This document shows, one piece after another, positions 46,301 to 57,036 of a DNA stretch of 64,000 bases. The notes under the pieces are model-generated. The model searched no databases and was not told the DNA's origin. It saw only the letters and a list, made by a program, of their open reading frames with translations. The position numbers and the translations under genes are program-made. How positions within the stretch are numbered: position 1 is the first letter of the stretch; each line of letters opens with the position of its first letter. This DNA is from Atherinomorus stipes (lineage: Eukaryota > Chordata > Actinopteri > Atheriniformes > Atherinidae), in the NCBI GenBank assembly GCA_023101725.1, contig JALJCO010001162.1, forward strand, positions 62,001 through 126,000, given 5' to 3'.

Positions 46301-47058
46301 TTTTTTGCTAGCTTGTGTCATTTTCTGTCTAACTTCTTTGTTGATGACAAAAAGCTCAGATTTCAGCTCAGTCGTTTACAAACCAATCAGCTGAGCTCTC
46401 AAGCTGGACGTGATGAACCTACTGATGAAATAAAATAAAGTTTTTCCCACTTCTTTAATTTACTTGTAGGCAAAACTCTTCATTTCTTCTAATTCTGCCA
46501 TTAAAACAGAAAACAGCTGCACTGACTCACTGAAATGTGCTAACACATACAGGTGTACAATAATTATATGCTTCATTTACCCATCTGGCAATGTTTGTTC
46601 CCTCATTTTATCCATCATAGCTGTACTGGGAACATTGGACTGACATATTATACTGCTCAGGAATCAGATAGATATGCTCAGGGGCCCACAGTAGTTCAGC
46701 TTTGTTTGGGGACCTGAACTGTGGTCAGGTCCACCTCCTCAAACAGTAGGCCACCAGTAAAAGTCAAGTTTGTACATCACTGTCAAGTTTGCTGTCAAGA
46801 TCTGCCGGATGACACGTCAGGCGCTGTCAGTGGAACAACTTCTGATGAAGGCGACAGCTGATCGCCGAAACTGTCAAGGTAAAAAATCAAACCTTACTTT
46901 TTTTTCACTATTGATGTCTGAATAGAAAACACGGTGATGAACATTTTCGAGCCATAGTTTGCACACTTCTAACAGGCTATTTTGTATGACAACTTTTATT
47001 AATCATCACCTGCTGAAAAAAAACAGCTTGACCAGCTGAGGCACAAGCTAAATTATGT

Positions 47059-47113
47059 CCAAAACACAGCTTAGACCAGCTAGCTACAGTTGCTGGTCTA
47101 CGCTGTGTTTTGG
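47059..47113. repeat. 22-bp stem hairpin inside a 'ccagct' palindromic repeat
   Basis: Arms 47059-47080 and 47092-47113 pair with one mismatch around an 11-base loop. The flanks carry more 'gaccagctgag' and 'accagctagttagctgg' motifs, so the hairpin is the core of a longer palindrome-rich repeat (about 47020-47150). Confidence 0.85.
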
Positions 47114-47180
47114 CTGGTTTCTATACCAGCTAGTTAGCTGGTTTTTAGCAGCCTGAGCCCACTGAAGAGCAGCTGTTTTG

Positions 47181-47411
47181 TCATTTCAGGTTGTCTTCAG
47201 GAGTAGTTCTGGCTTCTTGAAGGACATTTAAAAGCTCTTCTTTGGATGTTTTCTGCTTTTTGTTCCATTCTTTGTCAAGATGATCCCACACTGCTTCTAT
47301 TGTAATGAGGTCAGGGGCCTGGGGAGGATTTATCACTCCATCAGACCTGTTGCTGCTGAGTTTCAGACCAGCTCTTGAAGGGGGAAAAGACTGAGGTTTG
47401 CTGAATGACAC
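47181..47411 (-). pseudogene. Tc1-like transposase C-terminal fragment, 76 aa
   Basis: The minus-strand frame contains 'NPPQAPDLITIEAVWDHLDK' and 'EWNKKQKTSKEELLNVLQEA'. This is the S-P-D-L-N-x-I-E-x-x-W region with the third catalytic residue (glutamate, in 'IEAVWD'), followed by the usual helix of Tc1 transposases. The N-terminal and central parts are absent here. The same C-terminal region is present on the plus strand in the decayed element at 14788-15550. Confidence 0.8.
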
Positions 47412-47609
47412 ACCTCAGTCCACTTCCCCTCTTTGAGAACTGCATCTTGACAGCCAAATTTGCATGGAGACCATTTCTGATGAGGCTTCAGTGAACAGTT
47501 GTAGCTCTTTCAGAATCACTTTAAAATTGGTTTAGAAGCCACAAAACAAATGGGAACACACTGGCTGTCTTTGTGGAAAAAATTACTTCATGGCGCAGTT
47601 TAAAGGTCA

Positions 47610-47697
47610 GGTTTGTTTTATTGTTGCTTTGTAAAGCGTCCTTGGGTGCCATGAAAGGCGCTATGAAATAAAATGTATTATTATTATTATTATTATA
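47610..47697 (+). repeat. Retroposon tail with (ATT)n
   Basis: 'ttgtaaagcgtccttgggtg', 'tgaaaggcgctatgaaata' and an (ATT)n run ending at 47697 match a very common teleost retroposon tail. Confidence 0.65.
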
Positions 47698-47699
47698 AG

Positions 47700-49960
47700 G
47701 TAGCTGGAAAAAAAAAAAGACAAGTCTGACTGGTTGGAAGTAAACTGAAAAAATGAGGATTCTTCCCCAGTACAGAAAGCAGAACTGTAAATGCGAGACT
47801 TGTAAAGATCTCTGCTGTGTAAAATGTCGCGATACATTTGGATAAACTCCATCTGCTGAGGACCATGTGATATGAACAAAAGCTCCCCTCACAGCGAGAT
47901 ACTGGCTTCACGGGTCACAGCCAAACTACCAATCAAGTACACGGTTTGCTGACATGACACATGCTAACGTGTCAGTTATCAGCCGTTTGTCAGCTTATGA
48001 GCTCATGAGCTGAGCTGAGAGAAAATTCGTGTGAATAAAAGTGCACGGAAACCTTCCCGAGTGAATGTGGACGTGGTCTGAGGGAGCAGGGAGCCTGAAA
48101 CCGTTCGTCTGCAATGTACGTCGAGCAGCGGTCGCAAATTAAAGCTGAGTGTCGACCGCGCTTAATTGTCATCGCCAATTAGTGCATTGTGGGACGCCCA
48201 CAATGGATCAACTGTAGCGAGTAGAACCAGGTCCTTTGTGCTTCTCCAGTGGCCTGCGAGCCAGTCAAGACTCATTTAGGACCCGAACAACGATGGAGCA
48301 GAAATGCCAACGTAAATGAAAACAAAAGACAGTTTAAGGAGGAAAAGGGGACGAAGGGAGGAAAAAAAGAGGAGGTAGAGGAGGAGGAGGGGGGACGTGG
48401 ACAACGGTCACAGAGGAGGGAAGAACCGGGCCTCTGCTCTCACAACATGACAAGTGTATGCCTTTGACACACACTGCTGCTACACAAAAGCTGGCAGGGC
48501 CCCAGTGTTCCCAGTGACCTGGTTGTTCAGAGGCTCGTTTGGCCACATCGAAGCTTTCAGCAGGTTTCAGCCGAGCAGAATGTCTGTTTTTACCAGACTT
48601 AAAGGACACATCCACTATTTTATAATGAAACTATTGATAAAAAAAAGAAAAAAATCTTCCTTTTTCAGTGATTTCAATGAACAAAACTTCTTCACTTGCA
48701 TTTAACATATTCATTCCCAGATACAGGATTATTCTAGAAATCACTGGTTTGACATTTTAATAATTTATATTATCAATCTGTCACATTTCACACTTTTTAA
48801 GAGTCCTTTCCCTCCACCAAGCTACTAGTTTTCATTATTTTAATGTTCTCAGGCATTACTGCTGGTTGATGGTGGAAAAAGTAAAAGAAAAAAAAAAGAG
48901 CCACACAACAACACAACAATGTCCACAGTGACGGACATGAAGTCTGCTCTCAGTGAAAAATCACTGCAGTCAAACAAGCTCCAAGTCTCTGCATGTTTTC
49001 ATGCTGTGCTGACATGAAAGTGGGCAGGAATACGCTGGAGGCACGCTCTGTGGTAAAGTTCACATCACTGGCAGGAAACGTCCTAAAGGTGTGTTCAGAT
49101 TGGATCAATTATTATGGAACGTTCAGAAACAACACGACTGCATTAAGTCGAAGAAAAAGTCACATGAATGCACTAATATTTAATCTCTCCTTTCAGAGGT
49201 TGCAGTTTTGAGGTATTTGTACCAAGAGGCAAACTCCGCTGGAAAAGGGTGAAGCCCGGAAGTTAAGTTTAATAATTGTAATTCTTTCTTGATCCACTAG
49301 GGGCTGGCTCCAAAACAGAGCAAATCCCTATAGACTCCCATGTTAAAAAAGCCAACTTCCCAGCGGAAATAAACATGTTTACAGCCCATTAAACCTAAAA
49401 TCATTTTAGGGTTAATAGGTCAGGTTTACCTTCATGTCAACTGTGAGGGGTGAATTTTTTTATTTTAACGCATCCGTTTAGATGTTATTTAATCTTGCAA
49501 TTACACATAATTAGGGGTGTAACCTTTTGATTGACATGTGACGGACTGGATGCCAGCCTGCTGGCCGGTGGCTGACAGTCAGCTCCTTGTTTGCTCTCGG
49601 TAACATCTCAGTCTGCTGCAGAGTAACAAAATGGTGGTTTTTAGTAGCTAACATTAAGTCCAAACATGCCTTTACTTTTCTCTCACTGCTTAGGAGGCTA
49701 ATCTTTGTTAGCTCTTGTTAGTTTCGAGTTAGCTCGGTTTGCATTTAGCCCAGAGCATGTTTGCTATCAATCATTTGTCCTGAGGCCACGCCTTGCCCAT
49801 TTCAGTTTTTTTCCGGGAGTGATGACATATGTAACACAGCAAGATGGCGATGGTGGCTTCACTTCCCCCTATTCAGAGGTGACCGGATATACGTCCATTT
49901 ATTTTTAGAGTCTTTGATTTGTATGATGGCTGAGGATTCATGGTGCTTTAACTGAACTTG
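47700..49960. other. Intergenic with one possible unclassified repeat
   Basis: A natural-looking purine-rich stretch at 48330-48425. From about 49230 to 49905 the sequence looks like a dispersed teleost repeat ('aagggtgaagcccggaag', 'atagactcccatgtt', later 'gacatatgtaacacagcaag' with 'atggcg'), but its ends were not defined. No gene was recognised. Confidence 0.4.
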
Positions 49961-49971
49961 TATAAGGCAGG

Positions 49972-50866
49972 TACAGTGCAAAAATCTTGAGTCACCTCGC
50001 ATTTCTCCATATTTTCTTTCCAGGAAGCCAGAAGTTATTGTAAGGTTTTATAAGTGGTCTTCAACAACAGCTTTTCTGGTTTTCTGGTTTTCTGAGGGTC
50101 TTTTAAAAGTCCTCTTTGGACAATGAATTAGAGCTTAAAGTTTTGTTTGTAGGAAAAACAAATGAAAGAGCAAAAGAAGAGTAATGCACACTCCTTTACA
50201 TATTTCTATAGATGTTCAGCATTGGCTGTTTTACAGATATCCGATATACTGATATTGTCCGACACTGTCCTTAATTTCCAAAGCTGATCTATGCAGATAA
50301 TTGTGGGATTTATATCTTATATTTTAACAGATAAAACTTCATAAAACATGAGAGATACAAAATATGAGTGTCTCTCATATATAACTATATTCTGCTCCGA
50401 GAGCAAAAATCCCAAAACAGCCTTAACTCAGCCAGAGGAGTTCATTTTGGACATCTGGCTGCCATATATAAGATACTAGCAGGCATTAGCCAACATGCGG
50501 CTAATTACAATGCTTCTGACAACTTGGTAACTTAACCAACAACTTAAAACCAGACATATTATAAGCAGCTTCAAAGCAAGTCAGTCTGTAGCAGCAGCAG
50601 CTGCACCATAGTCACATGACTCTAAAAGGAATGCTGGGATATGAAGTTCTTACAGAATAACAGGGACTTTTCTACATGCTGGACCAATGGAACAAGATCT
50701 CACAAGATTTTGTTAGTAAAAATATTAAAACGATAAAACCAATACAGATATTTTCCAATATCACAGTTTAATGCTGATATCAGCCGATAATATCAGACAT
50801 CTCTACATGTTTCCCATTTTCATGACAGTATATAAAGAAATGAGGGATGGCTCAAGACTTTAGCAT
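49972..50866. mobile_element. Tc1-derived MITE interrupted by a hAT element
   Basis: The left end ('gcaaaaatcttgagtcacc', then 'catttctccatatttt') pairs with the right end (reverse complement 'gctaaagtcttgagccatcc', then 'catttctttatata'). Removing the hAT insertion leaves about 290 bp. The ends match those of the Tc1-like element at 14788. Confidence 0.7.
50207..50805. mobile_element. hAT-type element, 599 bp
   Basis: The left end 'tatagatgttcagcattgg' and right end (reverse complement 'tagagatgtctgatattatc') are inverted and carry 'ccgata' motifs. Flanking 8-mers catatttc (50199-50206) and catgtttc (50806-50813) match at 7 of 8. Confidence 0.8.
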
Positions 50867-51355
50867 AAAGCTGTAAAAGAAAATGTAACTTAGCAGAAAA
50901 AATAATGAAATCTGTGGTTGATTATTTCTCTCTCATAATAATATCAGCTGGTTTTGAATTTCACTTTGAAAATGTGAGAATGTGGGATTAAAAAAGTAAA
51001 GATTCTCTGACATTGTGTCGGTAAGAGCATGGGTGTTTTCCTCCTGCATGCTGTAAGTCCAGAAGCGAGGCTGTGCACACACAAACAGCACATTATCTGA
51101 AAATCATCATTTGGGAAGGATATTTCCTAAAAGCTGGTTTTCAGGGCCTCAAAACTGGGTTTGCATGCTGACAAAATGTGCATAGAAAAATCTAAATAGA
51201 CATGTAGATGTGGACCAGGCCAAAACCTCTCCATCATGAGCAGAATCAAGCTAGGTTCCCTTTCAATACTTTATGGATCATTTTAGCCCCAGATATCCTC
51301 CATGTAGAGCTCTGATACGGAGGCTGAAATTACAGGATAATTCCAGTTTATTTAA

Positions 51356-51807
51356 AGAGGGGGTTTCATGTCATTATTAGGCACATAAATCCCTTTTATG
51401 GCACAACCAAATACCTGTGTTACCTTCAGTAGTTCTGAAAATACAGTAAACATAAAAAACAACCTAAAGAAATGTGACTTCACTCCATGTCTGTATGTGA
51501 CACCTTAAAAAATCACCACTGTCCCTTTAAGAAGCCTCCTGCTGTTTCTGACATGCCCACTCCACTCATCACAACACTCATGCTCTGATGGGGCGGAGCT
51601 CAGCAGGGGAGGGGCTTCGTGGTATGGGAGGTGCTCTGTGGTAGCAGCCGTTCTGGCAGCCATGTTGGTTTCCACAGGAGATTCAGGGATTTCTAAAATA
51701 TCCGTGAATGAGTCAAAATAACCCCCGGGGCATGTTTTATGGGGAGGGAATGACATGATAACATAATAAAAAGCTCAAAAAGGTTAATTTTGCATGTTAC
51801 CCCCCCT
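51356..51807. mobile_element. MITE with TTAA target sites (second family)
   Basis: TTAA at 51352-51355 and 51808-51811. The left end 'agagggggtttcatg' pairs imperfectly with the reverse complement of the right end, 'agggggggtaacatgc'. The interior is GC-rich around 51590-51670. Distinct from the 22996/25664 family. Confidence 0.55.
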
Positions 51808-52197
51808 TTAAACTGTACCTGCTGTTAACTTGAGGCTGTATTTCTTCAGCTTGTTCCAGCTGTGTCGGAAAGATTCAGCGAAATGACACACAAACCGCCA
51901 GATGGTAGCAGCTGGTTATTTCTGAGTTTACCTTCAGTTTGGTTTTATGATTCATGTCAAGTTTACATTCTTTGCAAAGCTGCTCAGGTGAGTCACTGTG
52001 ATATATGGCATTTTGGTATTTTCCACGTCTACTGTAGAAGTGAAGGGCCCAAAGTTGATGTGACCATAGAAGCCCTGGATCCACGTTGATGGGAAATAAG
52101 TTGTGATAGTGGTCTCTTCTTTTGTTATTACTTGAGTCTTTGTAAAATAAAGCCAGCCAGCTGGGAAAATCACCACAAGCAATCACATATGTTTGTG

Positions 52198-52200
<3 letters not shown>

Positions 52201-52229
<29 letters not shown>
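52201..52229. repeat. (GT)n microsatellite
   Basis: Uninterrupted GT run of about 14 units. Confidence 0.95.
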
Positions 52230-52230
<1 letters not shown>

Positions 52231-54539
52231 ACCAGAGATTGATTACCTCCAGCTTTTCCACATGAACTGTTCACTGTTTGCTTTAATCTATCAGAGTAAC
52301 CTGAGTGAAGGGAGACCGGGTCTGAAAAGGCTTGTCTCGGCTGATATGCTGAGCACACACGCCCTCATCACTAAACACACACACAAACACACCTTCTCAG
52401 ACCTTTGTCCTCCAGAAAATGTGGTGATCTTTGTCCCATGTGACTGAGAATAAAAGCCAGGGGATCAGGAACTGAGCAGCACAGATTTAGTTTGCAGTTA
52501 GTTTGAGTTGTGCTCGTGGAGCAGAACTTAAGATATTCACATTAAAACTGTGATTTTGTCAGACGTTCACCCTGATAAACGCAGATTTGAAGTATCTGGG
52601 AGGAGGGACGTGACCCACTGGACACAGTGATACAACTGCTGCCTATAAAAGACAAGAGAGCAAATGTTGCTGCTGCGTATCCAAACAGCTGAAGGCGCTT
52701 AAATAGAGGATGAATAAATGGATTCATCAGAAAACGGTGGTCCAACAGCACCAGGTGGGCCACATCTGGGCCAACGACTGAAAGTTTAACCCCATAATGA
52801 AAACTTAAGTGGAGATGAATCCAAAGATTAACAGGATTTCTTTCTAAATCTGCTGCAGTTCAGCAATCAGCTGATATAAATGCTGTGAAAAATCACAACA
52901 AACACAACTTTACAGCATCGAATAAAACCATCAGCTTCCCATCCAGAACCAATAAAGTCTGTCTGTCCCTCTAAGGAAAGGTTTTGAACTTTGATCATTT
53001 CTGATAGACAAAATAAATGAAGACATTTATCACAGGTGGAAAAACTATAACTCTAGTCTGAAGTCAATACTGCTCTATGATCACAATAAACTCCTGAAAA
53101 TACACCATTCTAATTTCACTTATTAATTATCAAAATAACTTAATTAGCACAGAAAAAATGTATTGGACATGTGATCTGATAAACTGACACAGTGTTTTAC
53201 CCAATTTTAGGTTGAAAATCTTTTGAGGCAAAATTGGGATTTGGGGAAATACAAATAAGCAGACAGAAGATGGAGCATATGGAGAATTACTGTTCCCTTA
53301 ACTGTAACAGTAACAATATGTGTTATAAAAGAATAGTCATAATCATTCAGTGTGCTGTGGGTGTGTGTGATATTTGTTTTCACACACAGAGTTCAATAGT
53401 ATTGCATTAAATGTGTCTAGAGAAACTAGATTGGCAACAAACTGAGATGCGAGGGTTGTCAGGGATCGTGGACGTGAAACGTATATTATCAATTCTTATT
53501 AATGTTCTGTTTGATGAAGAAACTAACTAATGCAAGAAAAAACAGATTAGGGTAAAAAAAAAAGACTGACAACCAACACATTAAGCAAATATGTTAAATA
53601 CTGGGGGAAATTATAATTCTGCATTACTGTGTGTGTGTGTGGTCTTGTCAGTGGCTGGAAAGACCTGATTCATCATCTAGTACCTTAACCCTCTCCTGGT
53701 AACTCCTAATGCAGGAAGTCATAAATACAACTTACTGATACATTCATGTGCTGTTGGAAATCAGAACTGTCCCAGCTTGCAGTGTGTGTCAGCAGCATTT
53801 GGATGCATAGAGGATGCTTTAATCTTCAGGCTTCACTGAGCTGCAGAATAACCAAATAATAAAAAAGTAAAAATAATCAAGGATTGTTTTTTTTTAACTC
53901 CACATTGACACCACGAGTTTAAAGGATTATAGAAGAGACAACGTTCAACATCAACTTTAATGAACCACAATTCAAATACATTTGAATGTGAGAAAAAATA
54001 CAGATGTTTAACAAGAAATTAAGAATCAAACTCATGATTAATGCAGAAATGTTCAGTTTTAAAATTATGTTTTATTTATTTATATTCATAAATGGCAAAT
54101 TAAACTAGGACACATTCATTTTGAGCTGTATTTACTGTATAATGCTACTAAAAATCATGAAGACAGTTAGCCGAGGTACAAACATTCAAATAAATTCTTT
54201 GGAATAATTGAAGTCTTGCATCAATAAAATTAGCAACATGTTTCATGAAATTGCTAAATGAGACTGGGAAAAAACGTACGACATAATTCCGCATCATCAT
54301 TTATCTCAGAATGAAGAGGGCTTTTTTAAAATCAAATGTTCCACTGACATACGAATCAAAGTAGACTGATGCAGTCATATTTAAATGAAAAACCACTTTC
54401 ACAACCGACACAAATGACAGAATCCGGAATAAATCTTTCCACATTCTCTCAGAGGTTTGTGTTAACGCCATTTCAGTTAACACATGGCAGAGGAGCGCTT
54501 AGTGGTGACATTTCCGATGACCTGAAACGCATCAAAGCC
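52230..54539. other. Intergenic upstream of fzd5
   Basis: No exon recognised. Two TATA-like motifs ('gaataaaagcc' near 52450 and 'cctataaaagac' near 52643) are not followed by a supportable gene. AT-rich sequence dominates; regulatory elements of fzd5 may lie here but cannot be identified by eye. Confidence 0.4.
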
Positions 54540-55281
54540 GCTGCGTGGTGAGAAGGCGCTGCTGCTTCAGACGGACTTTATTTCGTCCTCGGGCGCAGAG
54601 AGCGCAGCAGCGCGCGCTGCCCGTACGTCACAACACTGGGGAAGTTTTTACTCTAAAGGACTATTCGGATTATTTTTGTGTTTTATTTATTCTGAGACAA
54701 CGGTGTGGACTTTTTGTTTTGTTGTTTATGTTTAAGTTGAGGACGGAGGTAACCGAGAAGGCGCATCAAGTGGATTTTACGCAGAGCGGAGACTTTGGGA
54801 CGTTTTGCTCACTTTTGACAGCAACACTGTGATTTTGGTTATCATCATTTTGCTGACCCTTTTATTGATTGCTTTTAGTCTTTACTTTTTGAGAATGGCG
54901 CTCATGGCGCACACTTCGGCGCATGCGACATGTCAGGAGGACACGGGGCTGGTAAAAATCTTACTGGGTCGTTAATTTTATTGAAACGTGACTGCCGGAT
55001 ATGAACTTTCTCCGTAAAGATTGCGGGGGCTCTGGTGAATGATTGACAGCGTTTGCAGGGCGCGAGACAAACTGACTTTCCTGTCAGAGTTCGCCTTGAT
55101 TGGAAGATTTCACAGAGTTGAAGGTGCCTTTACTTCAGGAGCTGAATGAAACGGTGTTTCTAACTGACCCAGGAGAAGTTTCCAGCCATGAACTTGTGTT
55201 AAAAGAAGCTCTTGAGCCATCCAGTTATTGTTTTACTTTTTACTAAGTTTACATTAGTCAGATTATTAATATTTATTTGGT
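54540..55281 (+). promoter_or_regulatory. fzd5: fzd5 promoter and 5' leader region
   Basis: A local GC/CpG-rich patch at 54560-54640 ('gggcgcagagagcgcagcag', 'cgcgcgctgcccgtacgtca') in AT-rich surroundings looks like a CpG-type promoter. The leader contains upstream ATGs, including a short ORF at 54895. A possible intron could run from 'gggctg|gtaaaa' (54952) to an acceptor such as 'tttacattag' just before the CDS. Human FZD5 has a 5' UTR intron, but the splice here is only inferred. Confidence 0.45.
54895..54975 (+). promoter_or_regulatory. Upstream ORF in the fzd5 leader
   Basis: An ATG in a good initiation context (purine at -3, G at +4) opens 26 codons ending TAA, beginning 'MALMAHTSAHATC'. 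If the leader is unspliced here, it could reduce fzd5 translation. A putative splice donor lies within it. Confidence 0.4.
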
Positions 55282-57036
55282 ATGTACATGGCATCAACTA
55301 TAAGACTCATGCCGTGCAGCCCGGAGCTCCCGCGGGTCCTGATGCTGCTTCTATTGCTGCTCTGGTGTCCTGGTTTCACACGAGGAGCCTCCAAGGACCT
55401 GGTATGTGAACCCATAACCGTCCCCATGTGCAAGGGCATTGGCTACAACTTGACCTACATGCCCAATCAGTTCAACCATGACACCCAGGAGGAGGTGGGG
55501 CTGGAAGTGCATCAGTTCTGGCCCCTGGTCCGTATCCGCTGCTCTCCGGACCTGCTCTTCTTCCTGTGCAGCATGTACACACCGATCTGCCTGCCGGACT
55601 ACCGCAAACCACTCCCACCCTGCCGCTCTGTGTGTGAACGGGCCAAGCGGGGCTGCTCCCCCCTCATGAGTCAGTATGGCTTTGAGTGGCCTGAGAGGAT
55701 GAGCTGCGAGCAGCTGCCCCAGCTTGGTGATGAGATCTTATGCATGGACCAGAACAGCAGCGAAACCACAACTATGGCTCCCCCATTCCCTAAATCCACC
55801 CCCAAAGTCAGGACCAGACCTCCCAGCTCCTCACAGTGTGACAGGGAGTGCCGCTGTCGAGACCCCCTGGTGCCCATCAAGCGGGAGTCCCACAGTCTGT
55901 ACGGCCGGGTCCACACCGGCCCCCTGCCCAACTGCGCCCAGCCCTGCCACCTGCCTTACTTCTCAGCAGACGAACGCGCCTTCACCGGTTTCTGGGTGGG
56001 ACTCTGGTCGGTGCTGTGCTTCATCTCCACGTTGACCACCGTCGCCACCTTCCTCATCGACATGGAGCGCTTCAAGTACCCCGAGAGGCCCATCATCTTC
56101 CTGGCTGCCTGCTACCTCTTCGTCTCCCTGGGTTACATCATCCGGCTGGTGGCAGGCCATGAGCGGGTGGCGTGTGGCGCCAGCAGCGTTGGCAGCAACC
56201 AGCTGCACATCCTCTACGACGCCACCGGCCCCGCTCTCTGCACCCTCGTCTTCTTGTTGGTGTATTTCTTCGGCATGGCCAGCTCCATCTGGTGGGTGGT
56301 GCTGTCCTTCACCTGGTTTCTGGCTGCGGGGATGAAGTGGGGCAGCGAGGCCATCGCCGGGTACTCGCAATATTTCCACCTGGCTGCCTGGCTCATCCCA
56401 AGCGTCAAGTCCATCGTGGTCCTCGCCCTCAGCTCGGTGGATGGGGACCCTGTGGCTGGAATCTGCTACGTGGGGAACCAGAGTTTGGAGAACCTGAGGG
56501 GATTCGTACTCGCACCTCTAGTGGTTTATCTCTTCACTGGCTCACTTTTCTTACTCGCCGGCTTTGTTTCTCTGTTCCGCATCAGGAGCATCATCAAACA
56601 AGGAGGAACCAAAACGGACAAACTGGAGCGGCTGATGATCCGCATCGGGCTCTTCACGGTGCTGTACACGGTCCCCGCCACCATCGTGGTGGCCTGCCTG
56701 GTCTATGAGCAGCACTACCGGCCCGGCTGGGAGCAGGCCTTGGCCTGTTCCTGCCTGTCGGAGCGCCAGCGCTCCGGTCTGGGACCAGACTATGCCGTTT
56801 TCATGCTCAAGTACTTCATGTGTTTGGTGGTGGGCATCACATCCGGTGTTTGGATTTGGTCCGGAAAGACTCTGGAGTCCTGGAGGAGGTTTGTGGCTCG
56901 ATGCTGCCCATGCTGGCCGCAGAAAGCTACCGCACCGCCCTCCATGTACAGCGAGGCGAGTTCTGCTTTAACGGGACACACTGGAACTGGACTGACATCA
57001 GGGATCTATCACAAAGCACCTCCATCTCATATATGA
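55282..57036 (+). CDS. fzd5: Frizzled-5-type Wnt receptor, intronless, 584 aa
   Basis: Seven-pass Wnt receptor of the plasma membrane, acting through Dishevelled. A leucine-rich signal core (about 20-28) is followed by a cysteine-rich domain with all ten cysteines (42, 50, 87, 96, 103, 114, 118, 125, 142, 154), a variable linker, and membrane segments near 234-259, 270-291, 317-349, 365-384, 407-430, 456-475 and 504-526. The Dishevelled-binding K-T-x3-W motif is at 529-534 and the tail ends S-H-I, a class I PDZ ligand. N-glycosylation sites: N56, N158, N399. Length equals human FZD5 (585). It resembles FZD5/FZD8; linkage to plekhm3 favours FZD5. Several ATGs open the frame (codons 1, 3, 10), and the first is chosen by convention. 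'LVRIRCSPDLLFF' is unusual where FZD5/8 normally have 'LVEIQCSPDLKFF'. Confidence 0.95.
   Translation: MYMASTIRLMPCSPELPRVLMLLLLLLWCPGFTRGASKDLVCEPITVPMCKGIGYNLTYMPNQFNHDTQEEVGLEVHQFWPLVRIRCSPDLLFFLCSMYTPICLPDYRKPLPPCRSVCERAKRGCSPLMSQYGFEWPERMSCEQLPQLGDEILCMDQNSSETTTMAPPFPKSTPKVRTRPPSSSQCDRECRCRDPLVPIKRESHSLYGRVHTGPLPNCAQPCHLPYFSADERAFTGFWVGLWSVLCFISTLTTVATFLIDMERFKYPERPIIFLAACYLFVSLGYIIRLVAGHERVACGASSVGSNQLHILYDATGPALCTLVFLLVYFFGMASSIWWVVLSFTWFLAAGMKWGSEAIAGYSQYFHLAAWLIPSVKSIVVLALSSVDGDPVAGICYVGNQSLENLRGFVLAPLVVYLFTGSLFLLAGFVSLFRIRSIIKQGGTKTDKLERLMIRIGLFTVLYTVPATIVVACLVYEQHYRPGWEQALACSCLSERQRSGLGPDYAVFMLKYFMCLVVGITSGVWIWSGKTLESWRRFVARCCPCWPQKATAPPSMYSEASSALTGHTGTGLTSGIYHKAPPSHI

Noticed and set aside
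45959..46321. 120-codon proline-rich frame on the minus strand
   Set aside because: Composition artefact of the G-rich block, which is itself suspected to be bad sequence.
52440..52680. TATA-like motifs (near 52450 and 52643) as a promoter of an unannotated gene
   Set aside because: No exon-like sequence or conserved frame follows on either strand.
55963..56379. 138-codon antisense frame and other alternative frames inside fzd5
   Set aside because: They mirror codon bias of the long fzd5 reading frame and have no independent support.
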